Origin: Lolliginicoccus lacisalsi
GTDB taxonomy: Bacteria > Actinomycetota > Actinomycetes > Mycobacteriales > Mycobacteriaceae
Assembly (NCBI RefSeq): GCF_014841105.1
Contig: NZ_JACYWE010000004.1
Span: 1-64,000, forward strand
Length of the DNA: 64,000 nt
Reading direction: 5' to 3'
Shown: positions 20,826 through 31,107 of the stretch, in pieces
How positions within the stretch are numbered: the stretch's first letter is position 1
Layout of the letters: each line of letters starts with the position of its first letter
The notes under the pieces: model-generated
Told to the model about the DNA's origin: nothing
What the model saw: the letters and a program-made list of their open reading frames with translations, nothing else
Database searches by the model: none
Translations under genes and position numbers: made by a program

Positions 20826-21617
20826 GTGAGGCTGCGGCGACGCAAGGTCGTGCCGTTCCGCACGGCCGGCGAGCTCGAGGCAATGGAGGCGGCGGGCGCT
20901 GTTGTAGGTCGCGCGCTCGTCGCCGTCCGCGCGGCTGCCCGGCCGGGCGTGACGACCCAGGAGCTCAATGAGGTCGCGGACACCGTGATCCGCGAGGCCG
21001 GAGCCGTGCCTTCCTTCCTCGGCTACCACGGCTTCACCGGATCGATCTGCGCATCCGTCAATGAAGAGGTCGTCCACGGGATCCCGGGGGAGCGCGTGCT
21101 CAAGCCCGGCGACCTCGTGTCGATCGATTGCGGCGCGATCCTCGACGGTTGGCACGGGGACTCCGCCTGGACCTTCGGCGTGGGCGAGCTCGCGAAGCAG
21201 GACGCGGACCTCAGTGAGGCTACTCGGCTCACGCTCGAAGCAGGCATGGCTGCCATGGTGCCCGGCAACAAGCTCACGGATGTCTCCCACGCGCTCGAGC
21301 TTGGCACGCGCGCGATGGAGCGCAAGCACGGCCGCCACTACGGCATCGTTGATGGCTATGGCGGCCACGCCATCGGGCGCGAGATGCACCTCGACCCGTT
21401 CCTGCCCAACGAGGGACCGGGAGGGAAGGGGCCCGAGCTGGTGGTCGGATCGGTGCTCGCGATCGAGCCGATGCTTACTCTGGGGACCGTCGATACCCTT
21501 GTCCTTGATGATGACTGGACGGTCGTGACCGCGGATGGCACGCGCGCTGCCCATTGGGAGCACTCCGTAGCGGTGACCGAGGACGGCCCGCGGATCCTTA
21601 CCAAGCGCCCCGAATAG
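20826..21617 (+). CDS. map: Methionine aminopeptidase, type I
   Basis: It removes the initiator methionine from nascent proteins. The 263-residue product shows the metal-binding residues in order: an Asp in [19 protein letters not shown], the His in [13 protein letters not shown], and Glu in [11 protein letters not shown] and [16 protein letters not shown] 20826 is used because it lies just after the adk stop; TTG 20811 overlapping adk is possible. The adk-map order is conserved. Confidence 0.96.
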   Translation: MRLRRRKVVPFRTAGELEAMEAAGAVVGRALVAVRAAARPGVTTQELNEVADTVIREAGAVPSFLGYHGFTGSICASVNEEVVHGIPGERVLKPGDLVSIDCGAILDGWHGDSAWTFGVGELAKQDADLSEATRLTLEAGMAAMVPGNKLTDVSHALELGTRAMERKHGRHYGIVDGYGGHAIGREMHLDPFLPNEGPGGKGPELVVGSVLAIEPMLTLGTVDTLVLDDDWTVVTADGTRAAHWEHSVAVTEDGPRILTKRPE

Positions 21618-21671
21618 GCGGTCGCAAGGCCTGCCGACGCTGGTCGTGAGTGCTTCCCCGTGGCCAGGATT

Positions 21672-21700
21672 TTGATGTGTGACGAACTGTTGCGTACTAT
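21672..21700 (+). promoter_or_regulatory. infA promoter
   Basis: TTGATG (21672-21677) and TACTAT (21695-21700) are separated by 17 bases, a good housekeeping-sigma promoter about 90 bases before infA. Confidence 0.65.
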
Positions 21701-21789
21701 TGTCCGTTGGTGCCTCGCGCACTGTCGAAGATCGCACAACTAGGTAGACGAATGGGCCGGGGTGAGCTCTGCCCGGGAACGCGGAGGAT

Positions 21790-22011
21790 ATGGCTAAGAA
21801 AGACGGCGCCATCGAGGTCGAGGGGCGTGTGATCGAACCACTTCCCAACGCGATGTTCCGCGTGGAGCTCGAGAACGGTCACAAGGTACTCGCGCACATC
21901 AGCGGGAAGATGCGCCAGCACTACATCAGGATCCTCCCCGAGGACCGTGTCGTGGTGGAGCTTTCTCCCTACGACCTGTCGCGGGGACGGATCGTCTACC
22001 GCTACAAGTAG
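21790..22011 (+). CDS. infA: Translation initiation factor IF-1
   Basis: IF-1 occupies the ribosomal A site during initiation. The 73-residue OB-fold protein shows [20 protein letters not shown] and [28 protein letters not shown] site precedes ATG 21790. Unlike the standard actinobacterial order, rpmJ does not follow. Confidence 0.99.
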   Translation: MAKKDGAIEVEGRVIEPLPNAMFRVELENGHKVLAHISGKMRQHYIRILPEDRVVVELSPYDLSRGRIVYRYK

Positions 22012-22020
22012 CTTCCGGCG

Positions 22021-22044
22021 ATCCAGCGGAGCAGTCCGCTGGAT
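22021..22044 (+). terminator. Hairpin after infA
   Basis: A perfect 10-base-pair stem (22021-22030 with 22035-22044) has a 4-base loop and begins 9 bases after the infA stop. The 248-base gap to rpsM otherwise holds no recognisable gene; rpmJ is absent. Confidence 0.6.
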
Positions 22045-22259
22045 GCGGGTCGGAATTCCCGCACGCCCTCGTCGTCACGGCCTCGCGGCCGGAACGTCCT
22101 GGGCATGCGGGCACCAATGAAGAAGGCCTCCCAGCACCACGTGCCTGATACGCGGGCACGCTCCCCCGGTACGGAGGCCGGGGCCTGGTCTCCATCCATT
22201 CGGGTGGCTGACCGGGACGGGCTGGGAGAAGACCTCCGCGACCGAGAGGAAAACGCCGC

Positions 22260-22634
22260 ATGGCACGGCTCGTAGGCGTCGATCTACCGCGCGACAAGCG
22301 CATGGAGATCGCGCTCACCTATATCTACGGCATTGGCCGTACGAGCTCGCAGAAGATCCTGGAGGGAACCGGCATCAGCCCGGACCTGCGCACCAAGGAT
22401 CTCACTGATGAGCACATCGCAACTCTCCGCGAGTACATCGAGCGGGAGTTCAAGATCGAGGGCGATCTGCGCCGCGAGGTGCAGGCAAGCATTCGCCGCA
22501 AGATGGAGATCGGCTGCTACCAGGGGCTTCGTCACCGGCGCGGCCTTCCGGTCCGCGGTCAGCGCACCAAGACCAACGCGCGCACCCGGAAGGGTCCCAA
22601 GAAGACGATCGCCGGCAAGAAGAAGGCAAGGTAA
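22260..22634 (+). CDS. rpsM: 30S ribosomal protein S13
   Basis: S13 contacts the P-site tRNA and 50S bridges. The 124-residue product has [20 protein letters not shown], the helix-hairpin-helix region and the basic C-terminus ending in KKARK-like sequence. ATG 22260 follows AGAGGAAAA. Confidence 0.99.
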   Translation: MARLVGVDLPRDKRMEIALTYIYGIGRTSSQKILEGTGISPDLRTKDLTDEHIATLREYIEREFKIEGDLRREVQASIRRKMEIGCYQGLRHRRGLPVRGQRTKTNARTRKGPKKTIAGKKKAR

Positions 22635-22637
22635 GAC

Positions 22638-23051
22638 ATGCCCCCCAAGTCACGAGTCACCGGCGGCAAGAAGGGCCACAAGACCCGCCGCCGCGAAAAG
22701 AAGAACATCGCGCACGGACACGCTCACATCAAGAGCACGTTCAACAACACCATCGTGTCCATCACCGATCCCATGGGCAACGTTGTGTCCTGGGCCTCGT
22801 CGGGCCACGTCGGGTTCAAGGGCTCCCGCAAGTCCACCCCGTTCGCCGCGCAGCTCGCTGCGGAGAATGCTGCCCGCAAGGCGCAGGAGCACGGCATGAA
22901 GAAGGTCGACGTGTTCGTCAAGGGCCCCGGATCCGGCCGTGAGACCGCGATCCGCTCGCTGCAGGCAGCGGGCCTCGAGGTCGGGACGATCTCCGATGTC
23001 ACTCCGCAGCCGCACAACGGCTGCCGTCCGCCCAAGCGCCGCCGGGTCTAG
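22638..23051 (+). CDS. rpsK: 30S ribosomal protein S11
   Basis: S11 is a platform protein at the E site. The 137-residue product contains [20 protein letters not shown] and [20 protein letters not shown], with the C-terminal [15 protein letters not shown]. It follows rpsM by 3 bases. Confidence 0.99.
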   Translation: MPPKSRVTGGKKGHKTRRREKKNIAHGHAHIKSTFNNTIVSITDPMGNVVSWASSGHVGFKGSRKSTPFAAQLAAENAARKAQEHGMKKVDVFVKGPGSGRETAIRSLQAAGLEVGTISDVTPQPHNGCRPPKRRRV

Positions 23052-23072
23052 CAGGAAAGGGAAGGTCAGAAA

Positions 23073-23678
23073 ATGGCACGTTATACCGGTCCTGTAACCC
23101 GCAAGTCGCGTCGGCTCAGGGTGGATCTTGTTGGTGGCGACCAGGCGTTCGAGCGTCGCCCGTACCCGCCCGGCCAGCATGGCCGCGCGCGGATCAAGGA
23201 GAGCGAGTACCTGCTCCAGCTGCAGGAGAAGCAGAAGGCACGCTTCACCTACGGTGTGATGGAGAAGCAGTTCCGCCGCTACTACCAGGAAGCAGTGCGC
23301 AAGTCCGGCAAGACCGGCGAGAACCTGCTGCGCATCCTGGAGACCCGCCTCGACAGCGTCGTGTACCGCGCAGGATTCGCGCGTACCCGCCGCCAGGCGC
23401 GCCAGCTCGTGACCCACGGTCACTTCCTGGTGAACAACCAGCGCGTGGACGTTCCGAGCTACCGCGTCTCGCAGTACGACATCATCGATGTTCGTCCGCA
23501 GTCGCGGGAGACCGTTCCGTTCCAGCTCGCCAAGGAACTCATCGCCGAGCGCCAGGCCCCGGCCTGGATGCAGGTTGTCCCGTCGCGTCTTCGCATCCTG
23601 GTCCACAAGGAACCTGATCGCGAGCAGATCGATGTGGCCCTGCAGGAACAGCTCATCGTCGAGTACTACTCGAAGTAA
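23073..23678 (+). CDS. rpsD: 30S ribosomal protein S4, zinc-free form
   Basis: S4 initiates 30S assembly. The 201-residue product begins MARYTGPVTRKSRRLRVDL and has the S4 RNA-binding domain (RQARQLVTHGHFLVNNQR). The N-terminal region lacks the CxxC-type zinc ligands, so it is the C-minus type, as in mycobacteria. Confidence 0.98.
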   Translation: MARYTGPVTRKSRRLRVDLVGGDQAFERRPYPPGQHGRARIKESEYLLQLQEKQKARFTYGVMEKQFRRYYQEAVRKSGKTGENLLRILETRLDSVVYRAGFARTRRQARQLVTHGHFLVNNQRVDVPSYRVSQYDIIDVRPQSRETVPFQLAKELIAERQAPAWMQVVPSRLRILVHKEPDREQIDVALQEQLIVEYYSK

Positions 23679-23685
23679 TCACTGC

Positions 23686-23714
23686 CGAGGGTGCCCGGTC
23701 ATCGGGCACCCTCG
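23686..23714 (+). terminator. Hairpin between rpsD and rpoA
   Basis: A perfect 12-base-pair stem (23686-23697 with 23703-23714) has a 5-base loop and starts 8 bases after the rpsD stop. No obvious promoter lies in the 52 bases between it and rpoA, so it may attenuate rather than fully stop transcription. Confidence 0.7.
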
Positions 23715-23766
23715 CTTCCCCGTCGCTGGCATCAAATAGCGGATGCCCTAGGAGGACTACGCACAC

Positions 23767-24825
23767 ATGCTCATCTCACAGCGCCCCGAGCTCGACGAAG
23801 AATTCGTTGCCGAGAACCGCTCGCGATTCGTCATCGAGCCTCTCGAGCCGGGCTTCGGCTACACCCTCGGCAACTCGCTGCGTCGTACGCTGCTCTCGTC
23901 CATTCCGGGCGCGGCCGTCACGAGCATCCGGATCGAGGGCGTGCTCCACGAGTTCACCACGGTTCCCGGGGTCAAGGAAGATGTCACCGAGATCATCCTG
24001 AACCTGAAGAACCTCGTGGTCAGCTCCGAGGAGGACGAGCCAGTCACGATGTACGTGCGCAAGCAGGGACCCGGCGCGGTCACTGCTGGCGATATCGTCC
24101 CGCCGGCCGGGGTCGAGGTGCACAACCCCGACCTGCACATCGCGACGCTGAATGACAAGGGCCACCTGGAGATCGAGCTGATCGTCGAGCGCGGACGCGG
24201 CTACGTGCCCGCGCTGCAGAACAAGCTCACCGGAGCCGAGATCGGCCGCATCCCGATGGATGCCATCTACTCGCCCGTGCTCAAGGTGACCTACAAGGTC
24301 GAGGCAACACGTGTGGAGCAGCGCACCGACTTCGACAGGCTCGTCGTCGACGTCGAGACGAAGAACTCCATTAGCCCCCGCGATGCCGTTGCCTCCGCAG
24401 GCACGACACTCGTGGAGCTGTTCGGCCTGTGCCGCGAGCTCAACATCGAGTCCGAAGGCATCGAGATCGGCCCCTCCCCGCAGGAAGCCGACCACATCGC
24501 CGCCTACGCGATGCCGATCGAGCAGCTCGACCTGACCGTGCGTTCGTACAACTGCCTCAAGCGCGAGGGCGTCCACACCGTGGGCGAGCTCGTCAGTCGT
24601 ACCGAGTCAGACCTCCTTGACATCCGCAACTTTGGCCAGAAGTCCATTGACGAGGTCAAGGTCAAGCTCCACACCCTCGGCCTGTCCCTCAAGGACAGCC
24701 CCGGACCGTTCGACCCGTCCGCAGTGCAAGGCTACGACGCGGCGACCGGAACGTGGAGCGACAGCGACGCCGACGGTGACTACACCGAGCAGGACTACGT
24801 CGAACCGGAAACCGAACAGCTTTAA
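23767..24825 (+). CDS. rpoA: RNA polymerase alpha subunit
   Basis: Alpha dimerises to seed RNA polymerase and its C-terminal domain binds UP elements and activators. The 352-residue product has the N-terminal domain ([20 protein letters not shown]) and, from about residue 250, the C-terminal domain ([20 protein letters not shown] and [16 protein letters not shown]). The acidic tail is typical of the group. AGGAGG precedes ATG 23767. Confidence 0.99.
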   Translation: MLISQRPELDEEFVAENRSRFVIEPLEPGFGYTLGNSLRRTLLSSIPGAAVTSIRIEGVLHEFTTVPGVKEDVTEIILNLKNLVVSSEEDEPVTMYVRKQGPGAVTAGDIVPPAGVEVHNPDLHIATLNDKGHLEIELIVERGRGYVPALQNKLTGAEIGRIPMDAIYSPVLKVTYKVEATRVEQRTDFDRLVVDVETKNSISPRDAVASAGTTLVELFGLCRELNIESEGIEIGPSPQEADHIAAYAMPIEQLDLTVRSYNCLKREGVHTVGELVSRTESDLLDIRNFGQKSIDEVKVKLHTLGLSLKDSPGPFDPSAVQGYDAATGTWSDSDADGDYTEQDYVEPETEQL

Positions 24826-24887
24826 TCACACCTTTCACCCGGCCTTGGTGGACATGCCAGGACGGGCGATCCCAGAGGAGCATCACC

Positions 24888-25481
24888 ATGCCCAAGCCCA
24901 CCAAGGGGCCGCGCCTTGGCGGCTCTGCGTCGCATCAGAAGCTGATGCTGGCGAACCTCGCCACGTCACTGTTCGAGCACGGCCGCATCACGACCACCGA
25001 GGCCAAGGCTCGTCGGCTTCGCCCGCTCGCCGAGAAGCTCGTCACCCACGCCAGGAAGGGTGACCTGCACAACCGTCGCGAGGTCCTCAAGACCATCCGC
25101 GACAAGGACGTCGTCCACAAGCTCTTCGCCGAGATCGGTCCCCACTTCGCCGAGCGCGAGGGCGGCTACACCCGCATCGTCAAGACGCTGCCGCGCAAGG
25201 GCGACAACGCCCCCATGGCCGTGATCGAGCTGATCCAGGAGCAGACCGTCACCTCCGAGGCTGACCGCGCCCGCCGCGTCGCTGCCTCGCAGGCCGCTGC
25301 CCCTGCCGCGGCGGAGTCTCCCGCCGAGGAAGCCGCTACCGAGGAGAACCCGGTGGCCGAGGTTGTTGACTCCGCTAGCGATGCCGCGGAGGACAACGCC
25401 GAGGACATCGTCGACGCAGTGGAGGACCAGAACGCCACTGCCGCCGATGCCACCGAAGCCGATGAGGCCAAGAAAGACTGA
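24888..25481 (+). CDS. rplQ: 50S ribosomal protein L17
   Basis: L17 sits near the tunnel exit. The core ([20 protein letters not shown] to about residue 118) is standard. It carries a low-complexity Ala/Glu/Asp-rich extension of about 75 residues, giving 197 in total and longer than the usual 120; mycobacteria have a similar tail. It follows rpoA by 62 bases. Confidence 0.98.
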   Translation: MPKPTKGPRLGGSASHQKLMLANLATSLFEHGRITTTEAKARRLRPLAEKLVTHARKGDLHNRREVLKTIRDKDVVHKLFAEIGPHFAEREGGYTRIVKTLPRKGDNAPMAVIELIQEQTVTSEADRARRVAASQAAAPAAAESPAEEAATEENPVAEVVDSASDAAEDNAEDIVDAVEDQNATAADATEADEAKKD

Positions 25482-25486
25482 CCTGC

Positions 25487-26374
25487 ATGTCATCTGGCAC
25501 GCACCAGGACGCAGAGCCCGCCAGCCCCACTGGGGACGGCGGGCTCTCGCCTATCACCCGGATCCGGCTCGGCGTCGCCTATGACGGCACCGATTTTTCC
25601 GGCTGGGCACCACAACGGGACCAGCGCACCGTCGCCGGGGTCATCGAGGATGCGCTCAGCACGATCCACCGGACGCCCGTCGTGCTCACCTGCGCTGGAC
25701 GGACCGACGCGGGAGTGCACGCCACCGGCCAGGTCGCCCACGCTGACCTGCCCACCGAGAAGCTGCCAGATGAACCCGCGAGGCTCGTGCGGCGGCTAGC
25801 ACGCATGCTGCCCCGCGACGTTCGCGTCACCAGCATCACGACCGCGCCGGACGGCTTCGACGCCAGGTTCTCCGCCCTGCGCCGCCACTACGTGTATCGC
25901 ATCACTACCGCGCCGCATGGAGCGAGCCCCCTGGCGCGCGATGTCCTCGCCTGGCCCCGCGAACTCGATACTGCGCTCATTGCCGAAGCTGCGAGCAGCC
26001 TCGAGGGCCTGCACGACTTCGCCGCGTTCTGCCGGCGCAGGGAGGGCGCGACCACGGTGCGGCACCTGCAGCGCCTCGAATGGCGCCACGTCGCGCCGCA
26101 GCACCACGAGGTGCACGTCACCGCGGATGCGTTCTGCTGGTCGATGGTGCGCAGCCTCGTCGGTGCGCTCCTCGCGGTGGGGGAAGCGCGGCGCGACCCC
26201 TCCTGGGCGACGGGCCTCCTCGAGCTCCGGGAACGCTCGAGCTCCGTGGCCGTGGCGCCAGCGCACGGGCTGACGCTCGTGGGCGTGGACTATCCCCCCG
26301 ATAGCGAGATGCGGGCGCGCGCGGAGCTCACCCGGCAGGCGCGGGAGCCGCTCGGGCGCCGATGCTGCGAGTGA
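25487..26374 (+). CDS. truA: tRNA pseudouridine(38-40) synthase
   Basis: It makes pseudouridine at positions 38-40 of tRNA anticodon arms. The 295-residue product contains [17 protein letters not shown] and the catalytic Asp74 in [17 protein letters not shown], followed by [14 protein letters not shown] and [14 protein letters not shown]. The first 20 residues are an extra tail. It lies 5 bases after rplQ and overlaps the convergent eccE end by 47 bases. Confidence 0.97.
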   Translation: MSSGTHQDAEPASPTGDGGLSPITRIRLGVAYDGTDFSGWAPQRDQRTVAGVIEDALSTIHRTPVVLTCAGRTDAGVHATGQVAHADLPTEKLPDEPARLVRRLARMLPRDVRVTSITTAPDGFDARFSALRRHYVYRITTAPHGASPLARDVLAWPRELDTALIAEAASSLEGLHDFAAFCRRREGATTVRHLQRLEWRHVAPQHHEVHVTADAFCWSMVRSLVGALLAVGEARRDPSWATGLLELRERSSSVAVAPAHGLTLVGVDYPPDSEMRARAELTRQAREPLGRRCCE

Positions 26375-27929
26375 CGTAGTCCGTTTCCTCCGGGATCGCC
26401 ACCGCCGTGAGATCGACATGGCGGGAGCCCACCACCAAGCGCAAGCGCTGGGGTGCTTGCGGTGACTGCACGAGGTGCACGTCAGGCTCGCCCAGTGCTT
26501 CCGCCGCGCTGTCCTGCCGCGCGGTGTCATCCACAGCGACGATCGCGGTACCCACAGGGGGAGTGGCCGCGGCATCGAGGCCATCGAGGACGAGGAGCAG
26601 CGGGTCGCTCGGGCGAGGCTCCCGCCACTCCTGGTCGGCGAACCCGATTTGGCCCGCGGGCCCCAGGCCGACGAGAGCCTGCCATGAATGGGGGCGATCG
26701 GTGGCGATGCGTACCTGCGCGCCGGTGGCGGCGGACCGAAGAACGACCTGCTGGGCGAGCGAGAACTGGCCCGTCACGCGCACATGGGTCCCGGTGCGGG
26801 AAGCCACCGGGATGCTGATGGCACGGTCATGCTGGTCGACGCCGATGAGCTGCCCGCAGCCGGTCACGGGCACGCGCAGCGCGGCGAGGTCGGCGCGGTT
26901 GGCGTGCATGATCCCGTCGCGGCCGACGATGTCCTTCGCGGAGTAGCCGCTGCCGGGTACGAGCGCGAGGGCGGCGAGCGGGCGCTGGCCCACGGTCGAG
27001 ATGGTCCTGGGGAACCGGGGCATGCCGTCAGCGGGCATGGCGTGGCCGACGACCCCGTAGATCTCGAAGAGCGGGCTTCCCGCAGCGGGATTGCTGGTCG
27101 GCTCGCTGGGGCACAGCGAGAGCGCTAGGGCGGAGTCGATGGCGGCGGGCTGCCAGGCGCGCAGCAGGTGGTCGGTGGTGAGGGCGCCGGGCTGGATGCC
27201 CGCCGTGCGGTTGATCGGCTCAAGATCGGAGCGCAGCCCTGCGAGGGAGGTGCCCGTGCAGCGCACGGTGCCGAGGCCCTCGGCGCGCAGCATCCGCTGC
27301 AGGCGCCGTGCGGCGATGTCCAGTGCCTGCCTGGTGCCGCGCGCGCCACCGCCCCGGCGCGCGACGGCATCGCGCTGCGCGAACGGATCGAGCCGCAGCA
27401 CGATCCATGCACGGCGCTGCGCGGCGACGGGCAGCGCGCTCAGGATGCGGGAGTAGGCGGTGCCGAGCGGATGGCCGGGGGCGCTGGAGCTTCCACGGAC
27501 GATGATGTCGATGCCGCTCAGCGCGATGTCGTACTGGATCAGCGCATCAGCGAGCACCGCGAGCGGGACCGGGGCGGCTCCGGCGTGGGATCCGGGGCTC
27601 GCCGCAGTGGGCGAAAGTGGCGCGCTGGTGATCTCGAGCGCCGCGCATGCGTCCCCGCCCGGGTAGAGCACCACGTCGTGGCCGAGCAGCGTCGGCGCCT
27701 CGGGGCTCGTGGGTCGCTGGCCGACCAGCAGGGACAGCCAGGTGGTGATGTGGCGGCCGCGCGCTCGCAGGAGCAGCAGGGCAGTGGTCAGCGCAGCAGC
27801 GATCGCGATGGCGAGTGGTGGCCCGCCAAGCAGGAGCCCTGCCGCAGCGACGGCGAGGGCACTGGCTTGGGCCAGGATGATCGTATCGATCGGCCATCGT
27901 TGCATGGCGCGCTTGATGATGGAATCCAT
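26328..27929 (-). CDS. eccE: Type VII secretion protein EccE
   Basis: EccE is a peripheral membrane component at the rim of the ESX core complex. The 533-residue product has two N-terminal membrane segments ([21 protein letters not shown] and [16 protein letters not shown]) followed by a large soluble domain, the family architecture. The EccE-like start of the soluble region is [20 protein letters not shown] 27929 is chosen because the hydrophobic segment follows directly and a six-G tract lies 3 bases upstream. M. tuberculosis ESX-4 lacks eccE, whereas M. abscessus ESX-4 has it. It is divergent from eccB. Confidence 0.82.
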   Translation of the reverse strand: MDSIIKRAMQRWPIDTIILAQASALAVAAAGLLLGGPPLAIAIAAALTTALLLLRARGRHITTWLSLLVGQRPTSPEAPTLLGHDVVLYPGGDACAALEITSAPLSPTAASPGSHAGAAPVPLAVLADALIQYDIALSGIDIIVRGSSSAPGHPLGTAYSRILSALPVAAQRRAWIVLRLDPFAQRDAVARRGGGARGTRQALDIAARRLQRMLRAEGLGTVRCTGTSLAGLRSDLEPINRTAGIQPGALTTDHLLRAWQPAAIDSALALSLCPSEPTSNPAAGSPLFEIYGVVGHAMPADGMPRFPRTISTVGQRPLAALALVPGSGYSAKDIVGRDGIMHANRADLAALRVPVTGCGQLIGVDQHDRAISIPVASRTGTHVRVTGQFSLAQQVVLRSAATGAQVRIATDRPHSWQALVGLGPAGQIGFADQEWREPRPSDPLLLVLDGLDAAATPPVGTAIVAVDDTARQDSAAEALGEPDVHLVQSPQAPQRLRLVVGSRHVDLTAVAIPEETDYVTRSIGARAAPAPAG

Positions 27930-28111
27930 TATCCCCCCGGTAAATGCATCGTGTGGCGGGGCGCGCGTCGTGCTAGTTGTTCCGGATCGGATCCGCATGC
28001 GCGAACCCGTAATGGAAATTCGCCCCCCAGCGATCTATTATCAGGAGCGCGCGCCCTCACGGGGGAATTATCGGGGGTCGCGCATGATTCGCGCAAGTCC
28101 AGGGGGGAATT
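27930..28111. promoter_or_regulatory. Divergent eccE/eccB control region with repeated G-tracts
   Basis: These 182 bases separate two divergent ESX genes. An 11-base sequence, GGGGGAATTAT, occurs at 28061-28071 and again at 28103-28113 just before and into the eccB start. Six-G tracts are also present on the minus strand at 27933-27938 (before eccE) and 28023-28028. They could be ribosome-binding sites, a repeated operator, or remnants of a duplicated leader. No -35/-10 pair stands out. Confidence 0.4.
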
Positions 28112-29539
28112 ATGGCGGGTCACGTGACCACGCGTACGCAAGTGAGTGGTTATCGATTTCATCTCAAGCGGATGGATCACGCGCTGGTCCGCGGTGATGC
28201 ACGGATGCTGGCCGACCCCATCCGATCGCAGAACCGCGCGCTCGGAGTCGGGCTGGTCCTCGCGGTGCTCGGCATCGCGGCGTGCGGAGTCCTCGCCGTG
28301 CTCAATCCGCTCGACAGGCTGACGGGCTCGCTGATCGTCGTGGGCCGGGATACCCAAGGCGTCTACGTGCGGATCGATGAGGCGTTCCATCCGGTGACCA
28401 ACCTCGCTTCGGCCCGCCTCGCCGTGGGCGAGCCAGCGGAGGCCGCGGTGATCAACGAGGACGAGCTCGCCGAGCATCCTCGTGGCCCGCTGCTCGGCAT
28501 CCTCGGGGTGCCGGCGGTGCGCGCGGCCAACTCGGGCGGGGAAGCCTGGGCGGTGTGCGACACCACGACCGGCAAAGGAAGCGCCTCAGTGGCGCGTACC
28601 TCGGTCATCGTCGGCGCCGCGGACCAGGCGATGGTCCAGCACGGCACGCGGCATGCGGTTCTCGTGCGGGCCGATGGGAAGGACTACCTCGTGCATTCGG
28701 GTCGCCGATCCCTCGTGGATCTCCGCGACCGGGAGGTCGTTCTCGCGCTCGGCCTCGACGGGGCGAGGCCACGCGTGATCAGCGCGGCGCTGCTCGCCAG
28801 CATCCCCGAGGCGCCACCGCTCGCCTCGCCCGAGATCGAGGAGCGGGGAGGGCAGCCTGGCTTTGGCGTGGCGGGACGCAAGGTCGGGGAGGTGTTCAAG
28901 GTGCATCAAGCAGGGCAGACGCAGTACCACCTCGTGCTGCGCGACGGCGTGCAGCAGATCGGGGAGGCGGTGGCTGACATGGTGCGGTTCACGGATTCCC
29001 TGGGGGCGGGCGCGATCCCGGTATTGACGCCCGATGTGCTGAGCGGGCTGCCCTCGGCGCGAGGGATCCCGGTCGAGGACTATCCGCGGTCCGCGCCGGA
29101 GCTTGTCGACGGCGATGACGTGCTGTGCGCTGTGTGGTCGGTGGGGACCGAGGGCGACCGCGCGCGGATCGTCTCGGGCGCCGAGGTCCCGGTCGCTGCC
29201 GGCGCGACGATGATCGCGCGCGTCGGCGCGGCTGAGCCCGGACAGCTCCGTGCCGACGAGGTCTATGTGCCGCCGGGCGCGGGGCGATATGTCTACCCCG
29301 TTGTCGCGGCGGGCAGCGAGCTTCCCCACGGCGCGCGGGCCGCTTTGCCGCACTATGTGGCCGATACCGGTGTTCGGTACGGCATTCCCACCGCGGCGGA
29401 CGCGGACGCTCTCGGCGTGGAGGTCGAGCCCTCCCCGGTGCCGTGGACCGTGCTGCGCCTCCTTGAGCCAGGCCCCGCTCTGTCGCGGGCGAACGCGTTG
29501 ATGGCGCATGGCAGTGTTCCTGCCGCGACCGTGCGATAG
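28112..29539 (+). CDS. eccB: Type VII secretion protein EccB
   Basis: EccB is a core membrane subunit with a large extracytoplasmic domain. The 475-residue product begins with the family signature TTRTQVSGYRFHLKRMDHAL, then ALVRGDARM, one membrane helix (ALGVGLVLAVLGIAACGVLA, about residues 43-62) and a periplasmic R-repeat domain. The terminal GIPTAADADALG region is typical. ATG 28112 follows GGGGGGAATT. It is convergent with mycP, with a hairpin between them. Confidence 0.95.
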   Translation: MAGHVTTRTQVSGYRFHLKRMDHALVRGDARMLADPIRSQNRALGVGLVLAVLGIAACGVLAVLNPLDRLTGSLIVVGRDTQGVYVRIDEAFHPVTNLASARLAVGEPAEAAVINEDELAEHPRGPLLGILGVPAVRAANSGGEAWAVCDTTTGKGSASVARTSVIVGAADQAMVQHGTRHAVLVRADGKDYLVHSGRRSLVDLRDREVVLALGLDGARPRVISAALLASIPEAPPLASPEIEERGGQPGFGVAGRKVGEVFKVHQAGQTQYHLVLRDGVQQIGEAVADMVRFTDSLGAGAIPVLTPDVLSGLPSARGIPVEDYPRSAPELVDGDDVLCAVWSVGTEGDRARIVSGAEVPVAAGATMIARVGAAEPGQLRADEVYVPPGAGRYVYPVVAAGSELPHGARAALPHYVADTGVRYGIPTAADADALGVEVEPSPVPWTVLRLLEPGPALSRANALMAHGSVPAATVR

Positions 29540-29559
29540 GCGCGGGGGACGGCGCGCGA

Positions 29560-29595
29560 GAATTGCCGGCCGGGATGATTCCTGGTCGGCAATTC
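29560..29595. terminator. Bidirectional terminator between eccB and mycP
   Basis: A 16-base-pair stem (29560-29575 with 29580-29595, two G-T wobbles) has a 4-base loop and lies between the convergent gene ends. Confidence 0.75.
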
Positions 29596-29703
29596 TTGCA
29601 TTGAGCTTTCATTGCCCGCGTTCCTCAGGAATGGCGAGGGAACCAGGCATCTGTTTATCGGCTCTAGCGGGGCATGCCGCGTATTGATCGAATCCGGGCG
29701 AGC

Positions 29704-31107
29704 CTATTCGCGGCGCCGCCCAGTGACCAGAAGCGCGATCGTGGTAGCCATGGCAAGGCCGAAAGCAACGACCACAGCAATGGTTGCGGCCAGGCCATCG
29801 GCATCACCGCTCATGCGCGGGGCGTCGATGGGCTGGGCAGCCTTTCCTGGATACGCGGCCTTGTCGACCGCGGGCGACAGGGCGCCGGGGCCGGCGGTGA
29901 CGGCCGCGACAGGATCCACGATCCCGTGCCCGAGGGTCGGGTTCCATCCCTCGGCGGGCGCGTGCGCGGTCGCCACGATGCGTTCGACCACCTCGCGCGC
30001 CGAGAGCTCGGGGAACCGTTCCCGGACCAACGCCGCGGTGCCAGCCACGAAGGGCGCCGCGTAGCTGGTCCCCGCGATCCTGGAGAGCTGCACGGCGCCC
30101 GTCTCGTCCTGGTGGGCGAGCGCATCGGCGAGGCTGTCGGAAGCTGGGTCGAGGGAGACGATGCCGGTTCCGGGCGCAGCGATGTCCACCCAGGGCCCAT
30201 TGAGGGTGAACTCCGCGGGCGCGCCGCGGGCATCGACAGCCGCGACACTCAGCACAAGATCGTCATACCACGCCGGTGTGGCGATGGTGAGGGGAGCATC
30301 CCAGTCCGGCAGGCCACCATCGCGCGGGCTCGCGCCAGGGTTCTGCCGGCACATCCCCTGTGCCGCAGCATTGCCCGCAGCCGCGACGACCACCACATCC
30401 CTGGTTTCGACGGCGTAGCGCAGCGCGGCCCCAAGCGATCGGTCCTCGAGGGCCAGGCGTGCCGGGACGCAGGCCACCTCCGAGATATTGATGACGGTGG
30501 CACCGAGGTCAGCGGCGCGCCGCACGGCCATGGCGAGGGTCGTCACGGTGCCCGTGGAGTTCTCGGACTGGTAGCTGTTCTCGTCGGCGCGGGCGGACTG
30601 CCCGAACTTGAGGCTGGACTGGCGGATCGACAGGATCCGGGCGTCGGGCGCGACCCCCGAGAAAGCGTCGGTCGGGCTGCTGGTCGCCGCGATGATCCCA
30701 GCGACGAGCGTGCCATGCGCATCGCAGTCCGAGGTGCCATCCCCGGTGCCCACGAAATCACCGCCCGCGATCAGGCCCGGTAGGCGCGGATGCGGGGCGA
30801 CGCCGGTGTCGATGACCGCGACGACCTGGCCGCGGCCACGGGCGAACGGCCACGCGGTCTCGTAGCGGAGCGACTGGGCTGCCTGGGGCACGGCGGCGGG
30901 ATCGAGCTCCTCGCTCGCAGCTCCCGCCGTGCACGCTTGGCGCTGCGTGGTCGGCTCGAGCGGAGCAGCAGGCCCGCCCGGTGGCAGGAACGTGTCATCG
31001 ATCGGCGGCGGCTGTGCCGCCACGGTGCTGGTGCCGGCGATGAGCGCGAGCCCGAGGGCGGCGAGGCAGGCGCTGAGCCTGCCGCGGGTTGCTGGCGAGG
31101 ACGTCAT
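29704..31107 (-). CDS. mycP: Mycosin, type VII secretion serine protease
   Basis: Mycosins are membrane-anchored subtilases needed for ESX stability and substrate processing. The 467-residue product has a signal peptide (LSACLAALGLALIAGTSTVAA), a subtilisin triad of Asp100 (VAVIDTGV), His131 (DAHGTLVAGI) and Ser348 (GTSYAAPFVAG), an oxyanion Asn in VVAAAGNAA, and a C-terminal helix before TGRRRE. ATG 31107 is chosen because the signal peptide follows directly and the codon shares a base with the eccD stop. The order eccD-mycP suggests one operon. Confidence 0.96.
   Translation of the reverse strand: MTSSPATRGRLSACLAALGLALIAGTSTVAAQPPPIDDTFLPPGGPAAPLEPTTQRQACTAGAASEELDPAAVPQAAQSLRYETAWPFARGRGQVVAVIDTGVAPHPRLPGLIAGGDFVGTGDGTSDCDAHGTLVAGIIAATSSPTDAFSGVAPDARILSIRQSSLKFGQSARADENSYQSENSTGTVTTLAMAVRRAADLGATVINISEVACVPARLALEDRSLGAALRYAVETRDVVVVAAAGNAAAQGMCRQNPGASPRDGGLPDWDAPLTIATPAWYDDLVLSVAAVDARGAPAEFTLNGPWVDIAAPGTGIVSLDPASDSLADALAHQDETGAVQLSRIAGTSYAAPFVAGTAALVRERFPELSAREVVERIVATAHAPAEGWNPTLGHGIVDPVAAVTAGPGALSPAVDKAAYPGKAAQPIDAPRMSGDADGLAATIAVVVAFGLAMATTIALLVTGRRRE

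Noticed and set aside
22117-22259. Small ORF starting ATGAAGAAG after infA, considered as rpmJ
   Set aside because: Its translation lacks the L36 pattern and zinc ligands, and it runs into rpsM.
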